A DNA stretch of 64,000 nt from Porogramme epimiltina (lineage: Eukaryota > Basidiomycota > Agaricomycetes > Polyporales > Polyporaceae), in the NCBI GenBank assembly GCA_900155495.1, contig FTLJ01000659.1, positions 62,001 to 126,000 of the forward strand, read 5' to 3'. How positions within the stretch are numbered: position 1 is the first letter of the stretch; each line of letters opens with the position of its first letter. The translations under genes and the position numbers were made by a program. This document shows, piece by piece, positions 35,071-44,243 of this stretch. The notes below the pieces were generated by a model. That model ran no database searches, was not told the DNA's origin, and saw nothing but the letters and a program-made list of their open reading frames with translations.

Positions 35071-37362
35071 AACAGGGCTAGCCATTGTGGGCCTGCCGGC
35101 AAAGGTCACGGTCTCACGATAATCTGCAGGATGGTGTAGCCAGCGGCGACGGCTGGATCGCTCCTAGGAAAGTCATGGGTACCATTCTCCGTCTCCCCCA
35201 CCTACTTCCCCGATTGGATGGCGCCGCAGAGTAAAATCAGGCTCATCACCTGTCGAACTGTCGAATGTATCTCTTTCTTGATAGCGTGCATATGAGGATA
35301 CCGTATACACTACTCTGGGCGGGGTTTCTGTCGGAAAAGACTGGCATGTGTGCGTATGAGGATGAGTTCCTAGGGTTCTGACGCATCTGAATGTAGGGAA
35401 GCGGAAGCTCGCGCCCCCACAGAACCTGACTTCTTACGTTTTTTTCGTCACGTCGGCGGGGACATTCGAAGTCATACTACTACTTTCCATACGTGAACTG
35501 AGGGCCTAGTCCTCCGTCGACTCACTTCATTGAAAATTTTCATTCGTCTTAGGCACGGTGTGGTAGGAAGGGTCGGCTACACTTGTACTCTACGAATCCG
35601 CCGGTAAGGGGCTAACACGCCACACGAGCGCTGCTAGGGGAGGGCCGGCCACGCTCGGAGGCTCGTAGTAACCACTGAGGTGGTCGCCGCGAGGCGCGGA
35701 GCGTCTCGGAGTTATGCATTGCGCGACAACAGCCGCGGAAGCGCTCGTTTCAACTAGCGCCAGCAAAACTAAGCCCGCTCCGCGCGATTCGACTCCATGC
35801 GACTCCGAGTGAGTCGCGGTCAGAAAGGGGAGTCCACTGCTTGGTACGACGACGGCGTTGGGTGGCGCCTCGTCCCCCACGAGCGTTCCGCTCCCGCCAA
35901 CTGACCACATCGCTCCTTCTTCTTCGAAGTCCGCTCTTTGTGCCGGTGCCGACGTGGCGTCGAGACAGTGCTCTCCTTCACATCGGAGTGCAGGCGACAA
36001 TTGGCTTTCGGGACCCTCGTCGATGGCTCGACGGAGTTCTTCCGAGCGGGCTGTATATGTGTAGGCGTAAGTGGGTAGCGGTTTCTTCGTTTGTGTGTGT
36101 GTGGTTCGAAGCTGATTTGGTGGACTTCGCCGCACTCCATAGATTTCATTCGCGACGGCCGCGCCCGATCAAAGGGTATTTGCCCCTGAAATCGCGCGCG
36201 CGACCATTGGTGCAGCGGATGGCGGGCGGACTTGGTCCCGTTGGTCGATGCTTAATCTCTTGGGGCTCCGAGATCGGAGATGGTCGCTCATCAGCGTTTA
36301 CATTGTCTACAGCGGACAGTTCTGGGTTCCCTGGCGGCTCGTCGTTCAGGTCTTCCGCAGACGCCAGAGGACGAGAAAGGGGTCGGTACCGCTGCGGGGA
36401 TTGCGTGAGCGATCACAGCAGTCGGTGAGGAAACCGTGTGGCGATGGTGCCACTTACGAAGGTACCACCCCGGCGGGGGCGCGATGAAGTCGATGAAACG
36501 TGAGACAAGAGGGGCTATTTGCGACATCCACATCCGTCCCGGACATCAGGTCCGGGCCTCAACTAGGTGAGCAGATCCCTTGCCGTCGCCGACAGCTTTG
36601 TCGCCCGGGTGCCCGTCGAGGGGTCGGATTACGTCTGGGCTGGCATCCAGGTCGTGGTCAGCGTATCGTGACAGGTCTAGCTACTCAATTACGTCTCGCG
36701 GGACATAATCGAGCAGCTTCCCGGAGCACGAGGCGGTGAAGATCGTTGCAGCGCATAGAGACTCCGATCATCATGGTGTGGCCATTGTACTTAACTACCC
36801 AACATGCCAATCGGAGTCCACATCGTGCGCACGGAGAAGGGAGCGGTCTGCTTACCCTATATGGTCCTGTTCAAGAGTGCACCTATACCGAGAGATTCTC
36901 GCCACCTTTAACAGCACTCAGCCACGGCTGAGGGCTCAGTGGGGTTGGTGGTTCGTCAACCCTACGCGTGAGGGCGAACACGGAGTTCTGTATGTGATTT
37001 CAGGGGTTGGTCAGACGAGTATGTGCAACAGTTGATATACGCACTGGCATTGGCCGCCTTTCTACAGCTGTTCACCATGGCATCCTTCGTTCCGACGGCC
37101 TGGGCCGCTGGAGGTCGACGGGCGGTTCAAGGATCGTCGAGTTCCGGAAGCCGCGCCCCTCATGGTTGACAGTCACGACTATCTGATGCTTTTTAGCACA
37201 TACCCTCGCGATCCTTGGTGGTGACGGGTGTCTGTGATGAGCACGGGCCAAGGTCGAGACGGTCTGGCTTTACCGTCAGCTGGCTGTGTCCGCTTCGATA
37301 CAACAAAAAGGACGACAGGGGATGTTCGGGTCGGATGGGTCATGAGGAAGAAGGACTCACAC
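35071..37362. other. 2.3 kb gene-poor spacer
   Basis: Overlapping open frames on both strands at 35590-36430 are long for their position but encode Arg/Ser/Pro-rich sequence with no family resemblance, as expected for antisense readings of GC-rich DNA. The frame at 36736-37035 is also unrecognised. No repeats or RNA genes were seen. Confidence 0.4.
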
Positions 37363-37652
37363 CATGACACCGATAGACTTCAATCTCTGGGGCGTTGGGG
37401 TCAACTGGCCTTCACGTGGCACTATCCTCTCCAACGAAATCCTCAAGGCCCCAAGCATCCCACCAGAACTTCGATCGGCTGTGTCTTCGGTTCGCGCATC
37501 GGTGGCGAAGGACCAGTGTGCCCCGGTATGATCAATGAGTCTTGTCGTTGTTGACGCGACGGGCTGCGAGTGCTGACTGCGTATTGGTAACATCTGCCTC
37601 TTCTTAGAGGCCGGCACGGGACTATCGCCTTGATTTGTTGGAGACGTTGTAA
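37363..37652 (+). CDS. Possible small two-exon gene (about 69 residues)
   Basis: The ATG at 37363 opens a frame with MTPIDFNLWGVGVNWPSRGT, LKAPSIPPELRSAV and VRASVAKDQCAP, up to a GTATGA donor at 37526. An acceptor TTAG ends at 37607 and an in-frame second exon (37608-37652) reads RPARDYRLDLLETL and stops. The amino-acid composition looks like real protein rather than antisense noise, and the intron length (82 bp) is normal. No family is recognised and it might be the 3' end of a longer gene. Low confidence. Confidence 0.3.
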
Positions 37653-39046
37653 GGTGTGTCAGATGGGCATCGTCCAGTCGTTATGTGGGGGAGATGCAAC
37701 TGAGCGGAGGCAGCTTTGAAGGGAGGCTCAAGCTCTGATCGAGACGTGGGTGTGATAGGTAAGCAGCGCATGGAATCTCAGGAAGGCATACTCATGAACG
37801 ATCGGGGGACAGGCCATTAGAGCCTGAGCCCGACCGACAGCAATCATGGCGCTCTCCGCTCTTCGCAATCCAGCCGCCCAAATCACACGCTCAACGCCGA
37901 TCCAAAATCGCCATTCAAGCTGTTGGAACCGTTTATCGTGTCCAATTTCTTCCCCTTGTCACCCCGGTTGTTCCCCTTTCTCCCGAGATCCAGATATTGT
38001 GCAGGCAGATGACGTTCATATAGACATACTACACAACATTCCGACGAGTCCACAGAGTCGTCTTCTTTGTGATTGCATATCCGGAAAACAACGCCTCGCG
38101 TGACCTGCCGCTACTCCCGCCGCCGAAACCCACGCTTTCATCCCGCCTTCGGCGGGAATCTGTATATCCACCTAGTCCAGCACCATCCTCTGCATGTCAA
38201 GGCGACAACCCGCGGCAAACGCAAAGGCGCAGCGTGTCAAGTTCGCCGAATGCCCGCGGTACATGGCGCGGCACGATTACCACCGCCGGCGCAGGTGCGG
38301 CGCGCTCAGTATATCACAAGTGTCGCGTCCGGCGGTGTCGTTCAAGAGTCCGCAGCATGCAAAAGGTGAATTCCGTGGTCTGTCTCCCCGCCGCCCTTAC
38401 GTCTGACTACTCGGCGTATATCCAGATGTCTCCCCGGCGGCAATTCCCTGTGGATGTCGCTGAGTGGCCAAGTGCGCACTTCGTCTGCCCGTGTCCGGAT
38501 ACGTCCTATAGGACGTCATGGTGTAAGCGCTATGCGTGGGGCGATGAATCTGAGTAGGTTATAACCTGCGTACGTTGGATATCCTCCTCTCCAGCACGAT
38601 TCCCCGGCAGCACGAATTCGTTCGCTCTCCCGGGGTCTCTTGCTGGGAGTTGCGATACTTGGTGGCTCTCCATCGGGGGCAAGAAACCGCATCGCTGGCA
38701 GTGTCACTCCCATTAAGCCGACGAGCGTGCGGCGACGAGGTCTGCAAACGGCGATCCATGAGGCCTAGCTGCGCACCCCAGATATCAACTTACCTGCGCC
38801 CAGCATTGTCGAATTGCGGCCCGCCTATGCGGATATCTCGGTGCCCCTTTGCACATCGCCGCCGCAATAGCCGTGCGGCGTTGCATACGAGCACCGCACC
38901 CAAAAGGACTCCGGATATCTGCCTAGGCGCGTGCTAGAAAGCATGCATGAGCGGTGCTGGAGAGCTTGCATATAAAACTTACTATGCGTACCGAGGAGTT
39001 GTGCACCAACCCCCTGTCCTTCGCCGCGTTCCTTAATCTACTCAGC
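37653..39046. other. Gene-poor spacer with TATA box before paralogue 3
   Basis: No supported gene is present. A TATAAAA at 38971-38977 lies about 70 bp before the preferred start codon of paralogue 3 (39047). A perfect 7-bp inverted repeat with a 3-nt loop (TCCCGCC, TTC, GGCGGGA) is at 38141-38157. Confidence 0.4.
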
Positions 39047-40360
39047 ATGTCAAGTCCTCGCTCGCACCTGCCTCAGCCCCGCAACCCGCCAGAAACTCAA
39101 CACACAATACTAATCCCTCTTCCGTGCCCGTTTCAATACTACAGCCCGGACGAGGTTCGGCGCATATTGTCGATCATTGAGATGGGCTCGCCTGAGCCCT
39201 GCAGCTCGGAAGAGATTGAACGCATACTGTCGATCCCCGGCCTGTGCTCGTCTCAGCCCTACAGCCCGGAAGAGGTTAAACGCATAATGTCGACCCTTGG
39301 TCCACGCTCGCCTCAGCCCTACAGGCCGACAGAAGAAGAGGTGAGTAGGCGAGATGGCAATGAGCAACAACGAACTCACCCATCATTCTCTGTTCTAGAT
39401 AAAGCGCTCGCAGGACCGGGACGAGGAGTACTGGGAAAAGCGTAACTTCCACAAGTTGAAACAAGAGAACGACAGAAGGATCCCTCGCCACGCTACAGAC
39501 TCTGCCCTCTCGCCTTCCCCCGAGGCGTCCTTACGGCAGCGCACGCCCGCAAACCTCTCTTCATCGAACCCGGACGTCTCTGTGAGGTCTCCACATGGAG
39601 ACGCTCATCCTCCGGTTGTACCTGCTCGTCCTTTGGGGCAACCAACGTCTCCGCCTGCTCCCCCTTCAGGACCATCAACTTCTTCGATATCATCGGTGAA
39701 TATCATCTATTTTCCCCGCTTTGGTCACACAAACTCACAAATTTCTCACTCTCAAGAGCTACGCTCCACTGGAACTGATCGACTACAAAGGAGGCCGGCC
39801 GGGTGGTAGTGGTCAAATTCGAGTCGCAACGTTCCGTCGCCATGATGGCCAAGTTGGCATTCCCTTGTACCTTGTGCTGCAGCAAGATTGGGAGATCATT
39901 GCACCCCAACACCTAGTGGACTGCGACTGTCCCGCACTGCCCGAGGATGTCGCCGCCAAGATCTCCCTGAGGATCTGTGTCAGTATCCGCTACTTTTTCG
40001 TGAAATTCGGCTTATTTTACCCCACTACTTAGTTTGATGAGAAAACCCAACCATACACCAGGCAGATCATGTCAAGGCGGTCCACGGCAGGTGCAGAGCC
40101 AATCTCGTTCAAGACGCTTGCTAAGAAGGTAGCGCAGGAGTTGGAAGCCGCCATAGTAAGCCCATTCTACACAGGGACATTCGAGGAGGGATGTGACGAA
40201 CATGCTGCAGGTGAAACGTCAACTGTCCCACAAAGAAGCTCCCCCCATACATGCCAGAAATCTCATCCTCTACAAGCTCCACCGTGTCGCAAAGGGATCG
40301 TGGGTCCCCGAGCTTGGAATCGTCACGAACGCCCATTCCAGCTTCGTACCCAGCTTCTAA
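39047..40360 (+). CDS. Lineage-specific fungal protein, paralogue 3 with 20-residue tandem repeats
   Basis: Five exons join in frame, all phase 0: 39047-39340 (98 codons), 39399-39695 (99), 39757-39978 (74), 40033-40155 (41) and 40211-40360 (49 plus stop), giving 361 residues. The start at 39047 (MSSPRSHLPQPRN) is preferred over the ATG at 38984 because a TATA box lies only about 10 bp before the latter. Exon 1 carries 20-residue repeats of the type YSPEEVKRIMSTLGPRSPQP. Exon 2 has SQDRDEEYWEKRNFHKLKQE, echoing the aromatic helix of paralogue 1, then a Pro/Ser-rich linker. Exon 3 ends KISLRIC. Exon 4 is the family domain, QPYTRQIMSRR followed by ISFKTLAKKVAQELEAAI. Exon 5 has ARNLILYKLHRVAKGSWVPE. 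No function can be assigned. Confidence 0.75.
39080..39340 (+). repeat. 60-bp coding tandem repeat (about 4.3 units)
   Basis: Three clear 60-bp units start at 39140, 39200 and 39260, followed by a 21-bp partial unit at 39320-39340 and preceded by a degenerate unit at 39080-39139. Each encodes 20 residues, with Ser-Pro-x-Glu-Glu-Val-x-Arg-Ile at the start and Ser-Pro-Gln-Pro at the end. Differences between units fall at all codon positions, so the array is not freshly expanded. Confidence 0.85.
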
Positions 40361-42206
40361 ACCCGACCAGCGTTAGGATGGACTGCTTCGCCCTTGACAA
40401 TTGAAGTCGCACTTTATTTACTGAGTCCAGGGGGCAGGCATCGGCACCCACATACCGATCTTCCGGCCTGTACAATACGTTCGTGACGCGGGGGGGTTAC
40501 ATTTGTGTTCTGCATCGAAGCCGATTGTCTGGCACCGAATCGTACTGAATATGTACCATGTACTCACCTACGAGATATACCGTTTAGGCCCCTCGATGGT
40601 TGGCTAACCAATGACGTCGCCTGACAGCAGGATGAACTTGACAGGGATGTGGGGAGCGAAGTCGGAATACCTCCAGCCAGGCTAGCGGCGGCCCTCATTC
40701 CCGCTCTTTGTGTCGACGGTTGCAATGCTTGGAGAGGTGTACGCGCCGCACGAGGTTGTGGGCTGTCGTTTGAGCAGCCCTACGGGGAATGGAAGAGAGG
40801 GGGCAGAAGTTGGCGTACACGTATGCGGAAGGGGGATAAGAAGACAGCGAGATATCTTTCGCTGGATATAAGCTACGCGATCCGGATAAGGTTCCGGCCC
40901 ACATGCGGTGGTGTCGCGCCTTTGCGCTCACTAGGCCGCGCCCCTTGGGTGACACCCAGATATCGGGCGGCGGCGCCGGCAGCGCCCTCGGCACACCGAA
41001 AAAACAGATGTGGGTCAAAGCCGCGTCAAGTCCACAGTAGGGCGAGGAGCCGTACGTATCGTCCTGTCCACAGACCGATGGCCTGTGGAGCGAGCCTGTA
41101 CAACGGAAGCAGAATCTCCACCACGTTTGCAGGTCATCGAAAGTTCCCGCTCGCGCAACCGATGGGTATGAGAACGCGGGGCATCGAGAAGGATATCTCA
41201 ATTGAACGCCACGGGAAAGGCACCCGTCATGTGGGCCGTACATCGCGTGCGTGGCAGACCAAACGCTGTTCTATGTCGACGGAATCCTAGTCTGTTACCG
41301 ACGTTCTCTCCCATCTGAGAATTATTTATTCCTTGCAAAGCTAACGTCTCCACATCCGTGCCTCGCCTGCCCACTCGGCGGCCGTTATCTGATCCACAGG
41401 TGGATGTATATCGATGCTAGCCGATATGCTATGGAGGAGGGAAGCGGTTCTTTGACTCGAGAACAGACTGTGGCGGGTAGACCGCATGGTGAATTAAGTG
41501 TAGTATCGCCAGGATATATTCGCAGTATCCTCTACTGGGGAAGAATCGTTTGGATTGCCAATGTAGAGAGCATCGCTCCCTCCATGGCAACCCAAGACGG
41601 CTGGAGAGCGGGAAGACTCACAGGGAAATCGATTTGTGAGGACGCCGCCCGATGTCATTGGTGATACTGGCGATACGTTAGCAAACTTGCTTCCGGGTCT
41701 GTTAGTTAGGGTGTGATAGCTGCGGTTCATCAGGCAAACGTGAGAGGTTGGTTTTGTTTGTTACCCACCTCGTAGGTCAGGGACCTAGGGCCTCAGAGCT
41801 CAGAGCCGAAACTCTCAGCGGCTGAAAACCCTTCGTTACCTTACAGTGATGCGCCGGTGCGCAATCTTGTATACCAAATACCCAGGCATACACTATATAG
41901 GGGACATTGCACCTAGAGTTGAGCAGGTCGTGAGACTGGTTTGGCGTCGAAGGCCGCGGAGAACCGCTGTCGGAGAAGGTCGGCTCTGAAATCTGAAGTT
42001 CGCGGGTCGCGTCCGTGCAGCACGTCTGAGCCGCTGTGCCGCCGCGCTGGGAATGATGTAGCCTGACACGGATAAAGTATGACGCGTGACGTGAGCCCAA
42101 CTGCAGGCGCGTCTTCTCTTCGGGGAAGCGCTGCACTAGCCTGTCGTCCGTCCACCGGTGCCAGAGCTTATGCTCTCCGTCGGACAGCTGTCTCCGCCGC
42201 TTCCAA
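40361..42206. other. 1.8 kb gene-poor spacer
   Basis: Overlapping frames at 40649-41290 (plus), 40695-41243 (minus) and 41251-41664 (plus) are unrecognised and have no matching splice structure. The distal part is presumably the upstream region of the alpha/beta hydrolase gene. Nothing else is seen. Confidence 0.4.
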
Positions 42207-43498
42207 ATGCCCGCCGCACCCACACCACGGCCCGCCGGGTCCAGCGAGCCTCTCACAATATTTGACCCCGCAACATGCACTCGCAAGGGCCTCTGTCCCG
42301 TCACTCAAATCCGACGACAAGGCGGGGACCCGTTCGAGAGCCATTCGCTCTACTATGAAATACACGGCTCAGGCCCGGAGAAGGTCGTCTTCATCATGGG
42401 GTGCGCTCTTCCTCCTTCTCAGCACATGGCGTGGACAAACCCACACCATCCAGGTTGAACTCAACCTCTGCGGGGTGGCTTCCCCAGGTGGACTATTTTG
42501 GCCGCAAGCCAGAATATTCAGTTCTCGTATTCGATAACAGAGGCGTCGGCAACAGCGACGCGCCGAGAGGGCCTTATACGTGCGTGAGCTAGATCTCTAC
42601 ATAGCGCACAGTCTTATGGGTTGCCCGTCTAGAACGAGCGGTATGGCCCAGGATGTGGTCGCGCTGCTAGACTTTGTGGGCTGGACCGACAAGTTTCAAA
42701 TACACGTTGTCGGCGTTTCGCTCGGTGGTATGATCGCTCAGGGTGCGTCTTCTTGCCGCCTGCTCACACTTGCAGTTATCCTCAGCAATTCCACCAATAT
42801 GCTCTCGTTGGTGTGACTTTCAGAGCTGGCGACCAAGATACCAGAGCGCATTGCCTCCCTGACCCTTATTGTCACCAAGCCAGGCAGACGGCGGCTCGTG
42901 GAACTTCCCTCAGTGAGTGTCATGCTCGTCAGGTTGTCTCCCATCCGTGTAACAGTTTATAGCGTGTCGGGACCACAAATCTATTGAAGACAATGATGAT
43001 AAAGGACCCTGAGCGGAAGATACCCCTCGTGCTAGAGATGATCCATCCACGGGACTGGTTAGATTTGAAGAACCCAAACGATCCGCAAGGCCGGACCAAC
43101 TGTGAGATCGAGACCGAAGTAAGTGGCTCCTCAAACTTTGCAGGGACATTCGCAACTTCGTCTCTGACGCGCTGTAGGCATACCGTAGGAGGATCGCGGT
43201 AACACGCCCCCAGAAGCTTCTTGGTGCAGTTTCCCAGATGGCGGCCGCTATGACACACTACGTCTCTCCTGAACGGTTGCGCGAGATTTCCTCCACCATT
43301 CCAAAGGTTGTGATTATGACCGGCACGGTCGATCACCTGGTCGATCCCGCCAACAGCCACTACATGAAGAAGTACATGCCGGAAGCTGAGCTCATGGTCC
43401 GAGAAGGTGCGGGCCACGGCTTGACGATGCAATGGAGGGACTGGGCGAACGAGCTTTTGGAGCGGACCTTTAAGGAGGGCAGGGAGAAAGCGAAATAG
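42207..43498 (+). CDS. Alpha/beta-hydrolase-fold enzyme
   Basis: This is a likely soluble serine hydrolase of unknown substrate. The start ATG is at 42207. Exons, separated by introns of about 50-60 bp, encode in order YYEIHGSGPEKVVFIMG (oxyanion side), LNSTSAGWLPQVDYFG, SVLVFDNRGVGNSDAP, MAQDVVALLDFVGW, then the nucleophile elbow GVSLGGMIAQ. The cap and core continue through ERIASLTLIVTKPGRRR. The last exon holds the acid, VVIMTGTVDHLVDPAN, and the histidine, REGAGHGLTMQW. The catalytic triad Ser-Asp-His is therefore complete. No signal peptide is seen, and the length (about 310 residues) is normal. The fold is clear, but epoxide hydrolase, esterase and aminoacrylate-hydrolase-like roles cannot be separated by eye. 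Confidence 0.88.
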
Positions 43499-43685
43499 TC
43501 GTACGGTGTCCCGTATTAGAGCCTATGAATACATGTGATGTAAAGTAACGGTATGGTGAGCGGGGGTCCTGAGTTGTGCCATACGACGGAGCATAGCGTC
43601 CTGTAGAACGCTAGGGAGTCTGAAGCAGACTTAACACATGGGATAACTTGGAGTAGAGGATGCAGCTTACCAGCGGTCCGCCAGC

Positions 43686-43943
43686 TCAATGTTCCCTCAG
43701 CATGGTGGCCAGCGTTTTCCTTGCTTCGCGTGGCAAGCCCCTAAGAGCCGTCTTCGCCTCGAGGGCCTCTATCCGGATATTCGACGGGTACGCTTCGCCG
43801 GCTTCCTCCTTGCGCTTCTGCAAAACCTCTATGAGGGTGGGCTTTGGGATATCCGAGCGCACAGGTTGAGGGATAGGCCGGAGAGCTGGATCGACCTGTG
43901 AGCGCGGGACAACGCGGACGAGGCGGACGAGGGTGGGGCGCAT
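43686..43943 (-). CDS. Small basic protein, probably mitochondrial (85 residues)
   Basis: A single exon runs from ATG at 43941-43943 to TGA at 43686. The N-terminus, MRPTLVRLVRVVPRSQ, has four Arg and no acidic residue, as in a mitochondrial presequence. The rest is hydrophilic and helical, with PTLIEVLQKRKEEAGEAYP and EALEAKTALRGLPREARKTL. An in-frame extension upstream has no ATG. I recognise no family; a mitochondrial ribosomal or assembly factor is one possibility. It diverges from HRQ1 over 300 bp. Confidence 0.65.
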   Translation of the reverse strand: MRPTLVRLVRVVPRSQVDPALRPIPQPVRSDIPKPTLIEVLQKRKEEAGEAYPSNIRIEALEAKTALRGLPREARKTLATMLREH

Positions 43944-44243
43944 TGCGTGGGCTTGTAAGAACTGTGGGGAAGAAGGGGGGAAGTCTGAGCGGAGGACGCG
44001 GGACGAGAGGGGAGGCCGGCTCACCAAACGCGGTGGAGGTCAAAGGTCAAAGCAAAGCTATCTCGTGACCTCGACGCGCGACGCGTCTTGCGTAAGAGCG
44101 TCAAAGCTTCCTCCGACCTTGACGCGACTCACTTTGATCTCGGTCGTCTCCAGTCGTTCTTAAACTATTTCCCCCCAGGAGCATCCTGCATTGACACTAT
44201 ACGCGTCGTATACCAAGAGACCCTGCTCATTGAAAGCCCCTCC
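43944..44243. promoter_or_regulatory. Divergent promoter before HRQ1 with ACGCGT
   Basis: This 300 bp spacer is shared by the 85-residue gene (minus) and HRQ1 (plus). ACGCGT lies at 44081-44086, 158 bp before the HRQ1 start, within a CG-rich cluster (GACGCGCGACGCGTC). Confidence 0.45.

Noticed and set aside
35590..36428. Long overlapping open frames on both strands (181 and 195 codons)
   Set aside because: Composition is Arg/Ser/Pro-rich, frames overlap antisense to each other, and no family motif or splice pattern is visible.
38141..38157. Perfect short inverted repeat (7-bp stem)
   Set aside because: Too short and isolated to call a terminator or regulatory hairpin in a eukaryotic intergenic region.
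40649..41290. 213-codon open frame in the gene-poor block
   Set aside because: No recognisable motif; an equally long antisense frame (40695-41243) indicates a GC-skewed stop-free region rather than coding sequence.
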